Shown here: one piece after another, positions 1-9,159 of the stretch
Layout of the letters: each line of letters begins with the position of its first letter
Position numbering within the stretch: the first letter of the stretch is position 1
Assembly: GCA_016786485.1 (NCBI GenBank)
Contig: JAEUWD010000022.1
Coordinates: 1-64,000, forward strand
Reading direction: 5' to 3'
Length of the DNA stretch: 64,000 nt
Source of the DNA: Bacteriovoracaceae bacterium
GTDB lineage: Bacteria > Bdellovibrionota > Bacteriovoracia > Bacteriovoracales > Bacteriovoracaceae
Program-made: the position numbers and the translations under genes
The notes under the pieces: model-generated
Seen by the model: only the letters and a program-made list of their open reading frames with translations
The model's database searches: none
Told to the model about the DNA's origin: nothing

Positions 1-2665
1 CAGAATTTTGAATCCAAGCGTCAGCACTAGCAATATCAACTAAGGTATTATTAGAATAAACAATATTTCCTCGGGCGGCATTATGTGTGAACAATCCTGT
101 CCCTTGATTAACAATAATATTCTCGTAGACCTCAATCCCATCTGGTAGTGGAAGGCGTAATTCTGGATTCGTTGGTTCATTATAGGAACCGCCAATCACA
201 ATGAAGCCACTGGAAGGTGCATTCATGACTAAGTTATGATGCCACTTTCCAACCGTGCCCGTACCAATTTGCATTGAATTATCTTGAAAATCAGCAAAAG
301 GATTCATACCACTGTTGATGACGGTGTTGTTATAAACTTCAACATCTTTAGTTGATGAACCAATCTGAATTCCTTCACAACCAGAATTTAAAATATAATT
401 ATTATAAACTTTAACACCTTCTAACTTATGCGGATAAATGACTGTTGGAGCACACTTTGAAGAATTCCCAAAATAAAATGAATACCCTAAGTATAGTCCT
501 TCGCCTTGTTGTCCATGAATATAATTATCATGAATGATAGTATTTCTTTGAACAAAACTCGGACGAGTTGTTGAAGAACAATCGGGATCAGTTTTGGCTG
601 AAATTCCAGCAAAGCCTGCATCTGCTATTTCTAAAAACTCTACTTCCGTATCAGAGGACTGTCCTCGAATCGTCATGCCCATAATTCCACTATTTGTTTT
701 GGTTATTTTAATTCCAAACTTATGCGCTTTCGAACCCGTTCCAGTGACTTTAATATAACGAGAAGCACCAGTGATTTCGATTCCTTCAGATGAGGTCGGA
801 TTAATAATAACTCGACCACCACAATTCATAAATTCAACTGGAGCAGAACTGTTACCAAGCACACCATTAATACGCAACTTTCCTGAATAGGTTCCTGCGG
901 TTAAACAAACTCTGTCTCCGCCAGTTAAGCCCGTTGCCGCCACAGTTAAACTATCACCGGGCGAGAGAATCTTTTTACAAAAACTACTATTAGGAACACA
1001 ATCAATATGCGGAATAAGTGTTGGATCAAAAGAATAAGGAGGTTTTACTTTTATCGTAACTGTATCCGTCGCCGATTTTCCACCGTTATCCGTGACTTTA
1101 AGTTCAAAAACATAATCACCTTGTACTAAATCTTTTGCCTGAGCAGTAAGAGTATTGGCATTAACTAAAGTTGCTGCAGGTCCTGAAATTTTACTCCATT
1201 GAATTGCATTTATGCTTCCATCCTGGTCATTCGCACTTCCATATAGAATCGTTTCATTATTGGGCAAGCTAAATGCTTCATCTAAACCAGCATCGGCTAC
1301 GGGCGACGAATTCGGGATTGCAGGGAAATTTCCTGAATAGATTTCAAATTCTCTTATACGACAAAAAGTTGTTCCACCTTTACAAATATAACGTATTCGC
1401 TGTGCTTGAACTTCAGGTGAAAATCTATATTCACGAACTCTTGCAGTATTTCCCGTTACACTCTTAACCACCGTCCAAGCATTATTTTTAAAAACTTCGA
1501 TATTAAAATCTGAGTTGGCAGTCGTACTATCTGGGTCTTGGTTACTCGCCTTACCAAGATAAAGAATAACTCCACTGATCAAATAACTTTGTCCTAGGTT
1601 TACTTCAAGCCACTGATCAACTCCGCTGGCAGATGCCCACCAACTTGAATTGCTCGCGCTATCTTGGATACCATCGACGGCCACAGATGAGAGATAACTC
1701 GAATTAAAAAAACTTGAAGCCGAAGTTGCTTTGCCTAAGCTTAATAAAACAAAATCATCATTGTTAACAGGTTCTATGGTATTTAAAACTTGAACTTGAA
1801 AATTTTCTGTATCGACCGCGTTCTTACTATCTTTTGCTTGTGCTTGCATATTATAGTCACCAGCATCGGCGTAGCCTGGTGAAATTTCTAATTCACCAGT
1901 TCCATCTCCATTATCTATAAAATACATAAAACTTGGTAATGAATCGATAAAATCTAAAGCTATCGAATCGTTATCAGGATCACTTGAAACAATATTGACT
2001 ATAACTTCTTCGTTTTCATTCAAAGTGATATCAGCAATATTATTGATGGATGGACCTTGATTCGGCTTTGCACCTACTCGCACAGTGCGAGTGACATTTG
2101 TCGCAGAGTTGTTATCTTTATCTTTCCCCATGTAAGTCAGAATATAATCACCGGCCAGGTTTACATTGATTGTACCAGTAACTGTGATAGTTAAATTTGT
2201 ATCGAGATTATCCGTGATACTTGCACCGGGATCAGTGAAACTTTCACCATATGCTATTTGCACTAATTGATTTCCAATCAGCGTAATCACAGGTTTCACA
2301 TTATCAGGGTAAACACGTACAACTCGACTGACTGAAAGATTGTTATAAGTATAAGTCAGGGTGTGAGAACGGTAGCCAACTGTTTCAGTTACAAGCGCTG
2401 AGGTATTTACAGTTCCACTGACATTAACTGACGAACTTAAATCAGTACCTAAACTATTTAATAATTTTGCACCTACATCTGCATAAGTTTCACCACGACG
2501 AAGCGTCATTAAATTTGGGCCATTCAGTGTGAGTTGATATGTGATTTCTTCTGGCACAGGATCGTTATTGTCATCAACAATTTCGTCATCTTGATTTTTA
2601 ATCAATGTCTCTGGTTGAGCTACACAGCCCATCATGAGTAATAAAAATAATAAGTATTTATTCAT
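1..2665 (-). CDS. Partial surface lipoprotein with Ig-like, discoidin and beta-helix domains
   Basis: Starts at ATG 2665 and runs off the left edge, 888 codons without a stop. The N-terminus MNKYLLFLLLMMGC is a lipoprotein signal with Cys14 as the acylated residue. Domains in order: two bacterial Ig-like units carrying the YxDxGA signature (GETYADVGA and GESFTDPGA, residues about 45-190), a cadherin/He_PIG-like unit (about 200-295), an F5/8-type-C discoidin-like unit (about 300-445), a PKD-like unit (about 455-540), then a right-handed parallel beta-helix rich in YNN/HDN turns (about 555 onward). The beta-helix part is clearly paralogous to the lipoprotein at 37863-39713. No Shine-Dalgarno is visible; AT-rich sequence lies directly upstream. 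Likely exported to the outer membrane and acting on or binding a polysaccharide; the substrate is unknown. The C-terminus is outside the window. Confidence 0.85.
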   Translation of the reverse strand, partial: MNKYLLFLLLMMGCVAQPETLIKNQDDEIVDDNNDPVPEEITYQLTLNGPNLMTLRRGETYADVGAKLLNSLGTDLSSSVNVSGTVNTSALVTETVGYRSHTLTYTYNNLSVSRVVRVYPDNVKPVITLIGNQLVQIAYGESFTDPGASITDNLDTNLTITVTGTINVNLAGDYILTYMGKDKDNNSATNVTRTVRVGAKPNQGPSINNIADITLNENEEVIVNIVSSDPDNDSIALDFIDSLPSFMYFIDNGDGTGELEISPGYADAGDYNMQAQAKDSKNAVDTENFQVQVLNTIEPVNNDDFVLLSLGKATSASSFFNSSYLSSVAVDGIQDSASNSSWWASASGVDQWLEVNLGQSYLISGVILYLGKASNQDPDSTTANSDFNIEVFKNNAWTVVKSVTGNTARVREYRFSPEVQAQRIRYICKGGTTFCRIREFEIYSGNFPAIPNSSPVADAGLDEAFSLPNNETILYGSANDQDGSINAIQWSKISGPAATLVNANTLTAQAKDLVQGDYVFELKVTDNGGKSATDTVTIKVKPPYSFDPTLIPHIDCVPNSSFCKKILSPGDSLTVAATGLTGGDRVCLTAGTYSGKLRINGVLGNSSAPVEFMNCGGRVIINPTSSEGIEITGASRYIKVTGTGSKAHKFGIKITKTNSGIMGMTIRGQSSDTEVEFLEIADAGFAGISAKTDPDCSSTTRPSFVQRNTIIHDNYIHGQQGEGLYLGYSFYFGNSSKCAPTVIYPHKLEGVKVYNNYILNSGCEGIQIGSSTKDVEVYNNTVINSGMNPFADFQDNSMQIGTGTVGKWHHNLVMNAPSSGFIVIGGSYNEPTNPELRLPLPDGIEVYENIIVNQGTGLFTHNAARGNIVYSNNTLVDIASADAWIQNS

Positions 2666-2756
2666 AATTATATTTTAGTTTATAAGTCATTATCTTTTCG
2701 GCATTTTTTTCAAGTATCTGAAACTAAAGAAAATAGAACCTAAATACCTGTCCTTG

Positions 2757-2786
2757 AATAATGGGCGCATAAAATCGCCCATTATT
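2757..2786. repeat. 11-bp perfect inverted repeat between divergent surface genes
   Basis: AATAATGGGCG at 2757-2767 is mirrored exactly by CGCCCATTATT at 2776-2786 with an 8-base loop. Neither strand has a T-tract after the stem, so it is not a convincing terminator. It sits between the divergent starts at 2665 and 2877 and could be an operator or an RNA hairpin in the leader of the esterase gene. Function not known. Confidence 0.5.
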
Positions 2787-2876
2787 TGGGCCTGCTTAAA
2801 CCCTATAAACAGTTGAACTTATGTGAAAAAAATAAATGCCGATAAAATAGTATTAAGCTTTAACCAAGGGAACGAT

Positions 2877-5147
2877 ATGTTGATGATTAAATTAGTTGGT
2901 CTATTCTTGAGTATGTCCTTCACTTCTGCGTTCGCAGGAAGTTGTGATAGTGCGACTTATACGCCGGCAAAACTAGCTGAAATCGCCAACGCCTCGGCCT
3001 TGAAACGTTATGCTTGTCCAACATGTGGTGGTGGCGAATTAAATAATGCTTATATCGCTCTACCTGCGAACTATAATCCTAATAAAGTTTATCCAACAAT
3101 CATTTTTATGCATGGACATGGCGAAGGATATAAAAGTGGTTCATCAATTGATCATCGAATTTGTCGATTAACAATTACGGGGATGCTAACCAAATCAAAT
3201 CTAGATAAATTAACCGGTCGAGTAGCTGGGAAAATTGATGGTATAAATACCAACTATGAATTTATTGTTATCGCAAATCAAGCTCATGAAAATGCTGCTG
3301 GTAGCGAATACGCTTTTGCTAGTGGAAGCTATGATGCCAATGGCGAGCCTATTTACACCAAAAATAATACTGAAGTTTTAAGTGTGCTTAATTTTTTTAA
3401 AGATACTCAAGGCATTAAAATCGATCCTGAACGCATCTATGTCACCGGTCTAAGTCAAGGTGGACAAAATACGTATCGGATGATGCTTAAATATCCGAAA
3501 ATGATTGCAGCAGCTGTACCAGTTGCAACGGCAGGACATGGTTTAAATCTAAGTATGTGTCGCTCAAAGCATATTCCAACATGGCACATGCATGGTGATA
3601 AAGATACAGCTGCTTCATATTACCAAGGAAGCCAAAGAGTTTTAGAACATAATAATTGCCCAGGAACTGACATTGCAAGTCTTTCGACTTTCCCTGGTTA
3701 TGGCCATGACGTTTGGAGTAATACTTATAAAAATATTTTTGAAAATTCGAACGGAATCTTGGACATTGCAGGTACTCCTGAAATTGAAAACAATTCTATC
3801 TATGAATGGATGTGCTCTTTTACTGCCAACGGTGGAACATCTAATATCGGCTGTGTTGGTCGTACACCAGGTGTGCAGCAACCACCTGCTAACCAAGCTC
3901 CAGTTGTAAATGCTATTAGTAATAAAGTGATGGAAGAAGATCAAAGCCTAATTGTTAACATTACAGCAAGTGATGCTGATGGTGATAATCTCGCGCTTGC
4001 TTTTGCCCAAGCACTACCAAATTTTGCCAGTTTCAATGCTGCAAGTGGCGTGCTTGAATTAAATCCGAAAGCTGGTGATGCTGGAAGTTATAATTTCTCA
4101 GTAACAGCTAATGACGGGCAAGTAAATTCAGCTCCAGTGAATTTTTCGGTCCAAGTTAATGCTCCCGTCGTTGTCCCTGAGCCACCAGTTGATGAAGATG
4201 TAAATTTGGCCTTGAATTTTCCAGAAGCTGAACGCAACCGCTATTTTTCAGATAGTGTACTTGCTCCATACGATGCTTATAAAGCCTTCAACAATTCCAC
4301 TGACAATGCTTCTCGTTGGGTATCACTGAATAATGGGTTACAACATCACTTAGGTGTGAAGTTAATGAAAAAGAGTGAAATTTCAAGAGTTGTGATCAAA
4401 AACGGTTACAATGCTAGTAGCAACCCTATTAAAAACCTTCAGATCGAATATCAAAATGATGATTCAGTATGGAAAGTGATTCCAGAGTCAGTTCGAAATA
4501 ATAATTCGAATGTGAACTTAGAAATCCTGTTCAATAGTCCAATTATCGCGGACTCTATCAGACTCGTTGTATTTGATAACGATAATGCGCGTGTAAAAGA
4601 ATTCGAAATTTATGGACGTGAATATCTAGCTGTAGCTACCCAAACTAACTGGCTACACCTCGAAGCAAACAATTGGGGTACTTTGTATTTACAATATTTT
4701 GGTACTCTAGGTAACGCGGATAATACTCGTATCAAAGTAAAGCAGTTAGGATACACCCATTTAGAATTCTACGTTAAACACGTAAGTGGTATCAACGACC
4801 CATCAATCTTAGGTATTGGCTTGGTTGCGAACTTTACTCATTACGAAGTAAATCTCAAAAATTATCTCACATCACTTCCAAATAATTGGTCAAAGGTAAG
4901 TATACCGCTTGCTGATTTCAAATTCGATGCTGCACATTTAGATAAAGGAATTTATCGTTTGAAAATTCGCCGCTATGGTTCTGTGGACCATGAATTTGGT
5001 ATCGATGAAATCCGCTTTACTGGTTCAAATGTCAGTCCATTAGTTTACTTCGGCGATAGCTACGAAAAGTCGGCGATTGAAGGACTTGTGGAAGAAAATC
5101 CAACACAACTACAATTATTAGAAATTAATGACGAGGGAGGGGTTTAA
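2877..5147 (+). CDS. Secreted multidomain esterase (PHB depolymerase/feruloyl esterase type)
   Basis: An upstream GTG (2823) is possible, but ATG 2877 has AAGGGA 5 bases upstream and opens directly into a signal peptide (MLMIKLVGLF...SAFA), so it is preferred (756 residues). The N-terminal half is an alpha/beta hydrolase: the MHGHGEG oxyanion segment near residue 78, nucleophile Ser193 in GLSQGG, acid Asp241 or Asp243 in HGDKD, and His277 in GYGHDVW. Then follow a cadherin/He_PIG-like domain (about 345-440), a discoidin-like F5/8-C domain (about 450-590) and a C-terminal beta-sandwich resembling carbohydrate-binding modules (about 595-735). Family knowledge says such esterases cleave polyhydroxyalkanoate or acyl esters on polysaccharides; which one applies here cannot be told. 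It shares modules with the divergent lipoprotein at 1-2665. Confidence 0.82.
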   Translation: MLMIKLVGLFLSMSFTSAFAGSCDSATYTPAKLAEIANASALKRYACPTCGGGELNNAYIALPANYNPNKVYPTIIFMHGHGEGYKSGSSIDHRICRLTITGMLTKSNLDKLTGRVAGKIDGINTNYEFIVIANQAHENAAGSEYAFASGSYDANGEPIYTKNNTEVLSVLNFFKDTQGIKIDPERIYVTGLSQGGQNTYRMMLKYPKMIAAAVPVATAGHGLNLSMCRSKHIPTWHMHGDKDTAASYYQGSQRVLEHNNCPGTDIASLSTFPGYGHDVWSNTYKNIFENSNGILDIAGTPEIENNSIYEWMCSFTANGGTSNIGCVGRTPGVQQPPANQAPVVNAISNKVMEEDQSLIVNITASDADGDNLALAFAQALPNFASFNAASGVLELNPKAGDAGSYNFSVTANDGQVNSAPVNFSVQVNAPVVVPEPPVDEDVNLALNFPEAERNRYFSDSVLAPYDAYKAFNNSTDNASRWVSLNNGLQHHLGVKLMKKSEISRVVIKNGYNASSNPIKNLQIEYQNDDSVWKVIPESVRNNNSNVNLEILFNSPIIADSIRLVVFDNDNARVKEFEIYGREYLAVATQTNWLHLEANNWGTLYLQYFGTLGNADNTRIKVKQLGYTHLEFYVKHVSGINDPSILGIGLVANFTHYEVNLKNYLTSLPNNWSKVSIPLADFKFDAAHLDKGIYRLKIRRYGSVDHEFGIDEIRFTGSNVSPLVYFGDSYEKSAIEGLVEENPTQLQLLEINDEGGV

Positions 5148-5170
5148 AACCCTTCCTTTTTCTCTCTTTT
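5136..5170 (+). terminator. Rho-independent terminator overlapping the esterase stop codon
   Basis: GGAGGGGTTT pairs with AACCCTTCC (one G-U), followed by a T-rich run (TTTTTCTCTCTTTTT). The TAA stop at 5145-5147 lies in the loop region, so the terminator is built into the end of the reading frame. Confidence 0.75.
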
Positions 5171-5257
5171 TGACTTGCCGAGCAAAGATAATCCCCCCTT
5201 AGAGCACTATAATAAACTCAAATCATTTTTATAAACTTATTACTCGAAGGAGCTTTC

Positions 5258-5959
5258 ATGGACTTTGCTTTATTTACACAAGAAGGTTTGGTCATGATTC
5301 TAAGATGGATCCACTTTTTTGCTGGAATCATTTGGATCGGACTACTTTATTATTTTAATTTTGTTCAAGGTGAATTTTTTAAAGAAACTGATGGCACGAC
5401 TAAAAATAATGCCGTGGCAAAACTTGTTCCTCGCGCTTTATGGTGGTTTCGTTGGGGAGCGATGTTCACTTTCCTATCAGGACTTTTCATGTTGGCGATT
5501 GCAGGTCACGATCTAAAAGGTGATTTTTTCCAAACTTCGTACGGTATTTACATCACAGCGGGCGCGCTGCTTGGTACGCTGATGTTCTTAAATGTTTGGC
5601 TTATCATTTGGCCAAATCAAAAAATTGTTATTGCTTCAACTGAAGCTGTACTTAAAGGTGGACAAGCTAACCCTGCTGCTGCTGGCGCTGCCGCTAAAGC
5701 TGGCCTTGCTTCAAGAACTAACGTTCTTTTCTCTATGCCAATGATGTTCTTCATGGGCGCGAGTCGACACTTATCACTTAATATTCCTGAAGGCTTTAAT
5801 CCATGTACTGTCCTTATCGCGCTAGCGGTAATCATTGGTGCTCTTGAATTAAACGGTATTAAAGGAAAAATGGGTCCAATGACAACGATTAAAGGTGTGG
5901 TTCATTGTGGTCTAGCGCTACTGGTTGTTCTTTATGTTATGATTGAGGTTATTGTTTAA
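5258..5959 (+). CDS. puuD: PuuD-type urate oxidase membrane domain protein
   Basis: A 233-residue polytopic membrane protein preceded by an AAGGAG ribosome site. RWIHFFAGIIWIGLLYYFNF near residue 13, the ALWWFRWGAMF segment and six or more hydrophobic helices match the N-terminal membrane domain of PuuD (Urate_ox_N family). In PuuD this domain oxidises urate and passes electrons to a fused C-terminal cytochrome c. Here the cytochrome is a separate gene overlapping by one base (TAATG), so the two are probably co-translated partners. The same domain also occurs in proteins of unproven function, so urate as substrate is an inference. It is supported by xanthine dehydrogenase and adenine deaminase elsewhere in the window. 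Confidence 0.72.
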   Translation: MDFALFTQEGLVMILRWIHFFAGIIWIGLLYYFNFVQGEFFKETDGTTKNNAVAKLVPRALWWFRWGAMFTFLSGLFMLAIAGHDLKGDFFQTSYGIYITAGALLGTLMFLNVWLIIWPNQKIVIASTEAVLKGGQANPAAAGAAAKAGLASRTNVLFSMPMMFFMGASRHLSLNIPEGFNPCTVLIALAVIIGALELNGIKGKMGPMTTIKGVVHCGLALLVVLYVMIEVIV

Positions 5960-6303
5960 TGAATTTTTCTCTACTTATCGGGGCCGCACTTGTGTGGCCC
6001 CTTTTTTATTCCCACGCAGCTGATGACAATGCTCTGATTGAAAGAGGTCGTCGCGTTTATCTTTCAAATTGTATTTCTTGTCATAACAAAGACCCGAATA
6101 AAAAGGGTTCACTTGGACCTGAAATGGTAGATGCTCCGCTTGAGATTATGATGGCAAAAGTGATGACAGGTCGTTACCCTGAAGTTCTCCCTGCTGGATT
6201 TATACCAAAAAGAAAAACCAAAAGCATGCGACCCCTTAAAAAATTAGAAAAAGATATTCCAGCGATTCACGCTTGGGTTCAATCGCAAAAAAAGAAGAAT
6301 TAA
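5959..6303 (+). CDS. Small periplasmic cytochrome c, partner of PuuD-like protein
   Basis: A 114-residue protein with a cleavable signal ending near Ala20-Ala21 and a single haem site Cys38-x-x-Cys41-His42 (CISCH). Met90 in KSMRPL is the probable distal ligand. Its start overlaps the upstream stop by one base. In canonical PuuD such a domain is the C-terminal part of the same polypeptide; here it appears split off. It likely carries electrons from urate oxidation to the respiratory chain. Confidence 0.78.
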   Translation: MNFSLLIGAALVWPLFYSHAADDNALIERGRRVYLSNCISCHNKDPNKKGSLGPEMVDAPLEIMMAKVMTGRYPEVLPAGFIPKRKTKSMRPLKKLEKDIPAIHAWVQSQKKKN

Positions 6304-6304
6304 A

Positions 6305-6874
6305 ATGAAACTCATTGGTTCCTATACTTCTCCCTACGTTAGAAGATTGCGTTTACTATTAGCTGAAAAAAAATTTGAATTTGAAGCGATTGATATCTAC
6401 AGTCCTGCTGGTGAAGCTCGTTTAAAAGAAATCAGTCCGGTTAATAAAATTCCTGTGCTTATCGATGGCAAAAAAACTATTTGGGATTCGCGAGTAATCT
6501 TTCGTTATCTCTGTGAAAAGAAACTGGCAAAAGAATTAAGCTGGAACGAAGAAAATTATTTAACGGCGGTCGATGGCTTGCTCGATTCAACGATCAATCT
6601 CTTTCTCTTTAAGAAAAGTGGCTTAGATATTAATGGTGATCTGATGTATCTTAAACGTCAAAAAGCCCGTATCGAAGCTCTGCTGGCTTATTTACATGAA
6701 CAAAATATTGAAAAATGGACGTGGAACTATTTAGGGATGTCTTTTTATTCGTATCTTGATTGGGCCGTTTTTCGTGAGCAAATTAAAATTCAAAATTACC
6801 CAAAATTCGAAAAATTTCTAACCAAATATCGTAAGAAAAATGGTGTGAGTTCGACAGAAATTCCTAAGACATAG
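6305..6874 (+). CDS. Glutathione S-transferase family protein
   Basis: A 189-residue protein one base after the cytochrome gene, so in the same operon. The N-terminus has the thioredoxin-fold GST pattern: SYTSPYVRRLRLLLAEK, then VNKIPVLID with the cis-proline, then WDSRVIFRYLCEK, where the GSH gamma-glutamyl-binding acid/Ser pair normally sits. The C-terminal half is helical. Function within the operon is unclear; GST-like proteins include maleylacetoacetate isomerases and detoxification enzymes. Its 3' end overlaps the convergent OsmC gene by 11 bases. Confidence 0.75.
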   Translation: MKLIGSYTSPYVRRLRLLLAEKKFEFEAIDIYSPAGEARLKEISPVNKIPVLIDGKKTIWDSRVIFRYLCEKKLAKELSWNEENYLTAVDGLLDSTINLFLFKKSGLDINGDLMYLKRQKARIEALLAYLHEQNIEKWTWNYLGMSFYSYLDWAVFREQIKIQNYPKFEKFLTKYRKKNGVSSTEIPKT

Positions 6875-7316
6875 GATCAATAAAAGCCGTTTCACCTTGC
6901 TGAACTAATTTGTCATTCACGTGGAGTGAATATTCAATCTTACAAACTTTTGAAATCATGTAATTCACACCACAGTATTTTGTGAGTGAAGATTCCACCG
7001 CTTTAATCGCTTTATCCGAAGCAATTTCACCGTACAGAAAATATTTCAGATGAGCATGAGTAAAATAAACGGGCGGTGACTGATTTTTTTGAATCTCCGC
7101 TTCCATATGGAAACTTTCAATTTTCTGACGCATTTTACTGAGGATACTCACGACATCCATCGCGGTACAACCAAGCATACCATTTATAACAATTTCTTTT
7201 GGTGTCGGTCCTAAATTTTTTCCGCCGTGATCAACTGAAGCATCGATAGTAGATTTGATACCACGATTCTCACATTCAAAGGCCATCCCATTTTTCCAAT
7301 CGATTCGTGCATTCAT
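6864..7316 (-). CDS. OsmC-family protein (peroxiredoxin-like)
   Basis: A 150-residue protein with the two conserved cysteines of the OsmC/Ohr superfamily, Cys50 in MLGCTAMDVVSILSKMRQ and Cys115 in KYCGVNYM. The family reduces organic or lipid hydroperoxides in the cytoplasm with the paired thiols. The divergence of the N-terminal part looks more like the YhfA/OsmC subgroup than Ohr. Preceded by AGGAAGT. Confidence 0.82.
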   Translation of the reverse strand: MNARIDWKNGMAFECENRGIKSTIDASVDHGGKNLGPTPKEIVINGMLGCTAMDVVSILSKMRQKIESFHMEAEIQKNQSPPVYFTHAHLKYFLYGEIASDKAIKAVESSLTKYCGVNYMISKVCKIEYSLHVNDKLVQQGETAFIDPMS

Positions 7317-7325
7317 TTTTACTTC

Positions 7326-8342
7326 CTACTCAAGGTGTTTATCGCAAGAGTATTTCTCTTGCGCGTTTCCATAAAGTTTAAAATGTTTTTTACCTGTAAA
7401 TAAAGTAATAATTCGATTCTGATGATAAAAATTATAATTTCCCAAAATTTTAGTCTCTAGCCATCTGACATCTTTAATTTTTAAAAAGGTATATGCATTA
7501 TAATTCCAACGTGTGTGATATTGGGAGCGATTAGCACCGTTATCTGTAAATAAGTAAAGGCTGTTAGGAATGGAAACTTTTGAAAGTTGATTAAAAGCTC
7601 TTTGAAGTCTTTCAGGTGGCGTATAAAGACTCCACCAAGCATTACTGTAATCAAAAACTGAAAGCTTTAAATCTAATCGTTTAAACTCAGCTATCAGTTC
7701 ATCTAAAAATAAATCGTCCCCAGAACTAGCGGTAAAAGCTTGTATCCGATCGGCATCTGCCATTTTTTTTAGTCGTGTAAAAGCCATATCATCTTCAAGA
7801 TAATTTAACTTAAATGTTTTATGCCGCTCTTGATTGTCCAAATAGTTTCCAAACTTACTATCTTTAACATATCTTTTTAAACTACTATGTTGATTGGCCA
7901 CCAGTCTTATTTCATCTTGCGAAAACTCTCGCTTTTCCATTCGCTCCAGTAACTCTAAAAAATTTGCTTCTTGTCTTAAAAAAAGATAATCCCTGCGATC
8001 GTTGGCCATTTTTAATAATAAAATATTTAATAAATTAAAGTTGGTCACGTTGGGATTTTTATCAAACAAAACCAAATGAGTAACCCGTGGGGAGTAGGCC
8101 GCTCCGAGAAAGCCACGTTCCGTTCCAACGCTTATGTACACACCTTCCGGAGCACGCTGAAATGCTTCCAAGGCATCCTCGGGATGTTTTTCGTTAGGTA
8201 GAACGTAACCATCATCTGATTTTGCGGTATAAAATTCTTTGGTTATATCAGGAACAAATTTAGAAGAGAGCTGAAACGTCTTATTTTGGGCCCATATATT
8301 ATGAGTAAAAAGGATGACAAAAACAAAGATTAGTCTAAACAT
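7326..8342 (-). CDS. Exported protein of unknown family
   Basis: The longer frame begins with GTG at 8357, but ATG 8342 opens directly into a signal peptide (MFRLIFVFVILFTHNIWAQ) and is preferred (338 residues). A glycine-containing stretch, VYISVGTERGFLGAAY, followed by HLVLFDKNP recalls a Rossmann/methyltransferase-type motif I and acidic loop. A secreted SAM enzyme would be odd, however, so this is only a hint. It may belong to the family annotated in Leptospira as LIC_10091; a profile search would decide. It lies head-to-head with the glycosylase gene. Confidence 0.6.
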   Translation of the reverse strand: MFRLIFVFVILFTHNIWAQNKTFQLSSKFVPDITKEFYTAKSDDGYVLPNEKHPEDALEAFQRAPEGVYISVGTERGFLGAAYSPRVTHLVLFDKNPNVTNFNLLNILLLKMANDRRDYLFLRQEANFLELLERMEKREFSQDEIRLVANQHSSLKRYVKDSKFGNYLDNQERHKTFKLNYLEDDMAFTRLKKMADADRIQAFTASSGDDLFLDELIAEFKRLDLKLSVFDYSNAWWSLYTPPERLQRAFNQLSKVSIPNSLYLFTDNGANRSQYHTRWNYNAYTFLKIKDVRWLETKILGNYNFYHQNRIITLFTGKKHFKLYGNAQEKYSCDKHLE

Positions 8343-8408
8343 AACGCACAATACCACTAGCCGCTATTTTTAAACATATATAAAAATTACAACAACTTAA
8401 CTCACCGC

Positions 8409-8437
8409 TTACTTGTTCTTATAGGCCCCAATATAAT
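8409..8437 (+). promoter_or_regulatory. Candidate promoter giving a leaderless glycosylase mRNA
   Basis: TTACTT (8409-8414), 17-base spacer, TATAAT (8432-8437). The ATG begins at 8444, about where transcription would start, and no Shine-Dalgarno precedes it, so the message may be leaderless. Confidence 0.4.
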
Positions 8438-8443
8438 AATCCC

Positions 8444-9100
8444 ATGTCGCAAAAAACCCTGATTCTTAAACATCTTAAAAAAAGTGACCCTATGCTAGGC
8501 TTACTTATTAAAGAGATAGGAAAGCTCGATTTAACGCCTAATAAACGCTCGCCTTATGAGGCCCTGGTACGTTCAATAGCCCATCAACAATTAACCGGTC
8601 GTGTAGCGGAAGTGATTTTGGGGCGTTTTATAGCGCTCGTGCCTAATAAAAAATTTCCTGAACCAGCAGATGTTTTAGCGCTACCTATCGAAAAATTACG
8701 CTCGGTTGGTTTCTCTATGAGTAAGGCCACTTCGATACAGCAAATCGCAGAATTCGCACTGGCAGGAAAAGTTCCGACTCGCGCACAAGCCAAAAAAATG
8801 TCGAGCGAAGAATTAATTACGCAACTCACAGAAATTCGCGGTGTGGGTCGTTGGACGGTTGAGATGTTACTTATTTTTACACTGGGTCGTTTAGATGTTT
8901 TTCCAGTTGATGATTTTGGCGTGAAAAAGGGATATTGTTTACACTACAAAAAACGTAAATTACCCACACCAAAACAGTTTAGAATTATTGCACAAAAATG
9001 GCAGCCATATGGCTCATATGCAGCACTTTATTTTTGGGCCTGCGCGGATCGCAAAAAAAATAACAGTTTCTTACCGGTGCCTGACACAACATTGACATAA
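8444..9100 (+). CDS. DNA-3-methyladenine glycosylase II (AlkA/HhH-GPD type)
   Basis: A 218-residue base-excision repair glycosylase. The signature is the helix-hairpin-helix plus catalytic loop: LTEIRGVGRWTVEMLLIF followed by PVDDFGVKKG, whose second Asp is the expected catalytic residue of the HhH-GPD fold. The N-terminal segment SIAHQQLTGRVAEVI matches the helical bundle of AlkA/MagIII-type enzymes. The iron-sulphur cluster cysteines of Nth/MutY are absent. It removes alkylated purines from DNA. Start chosen at ATG 8444 from family alignment (compact form without the AlkA N-terminal TBP-like domain). Confidence 0.85.
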   Translation: MSQKTLILKHLKKSDPMLGLLIKEIGKLDLTPNKRSPYEALVRSIAHQQLTGRVAEVILGRFIALVPNKKFPEPADVLALPIEKLRSVGFSMSKATSIQQIAEFALAGKVPTRAQAKKMSSEELITQLTEIRGVGRWTVEMLLIFTLGRLDVFPVDDFGVKKGYCLHYKKRKLPTPKQFRIIAQKWQPYGSYAALYFWACADRKKNNSFLPVPDTTLT

Positions 9101-9159
9101 AAACTCCCACTACCATCTTATACTCATGAAAGGTACTAACCACTTTCTAGGAGGTAGAA

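Noticed and set aside
1273-1467. Short plus-strand open frame within the first lipoprotein
   Set aside because: It lies opposite a continuous minus-strand coding region with recognisable domains and has no ribosome site.
9092-9124. TTGACA and TATACT upstream of the HPF-like gene as a promoter
   Set aside because: The spacer is 21 bases, too long for a normal sigma-70 promoter; possibly only the -10 is used.
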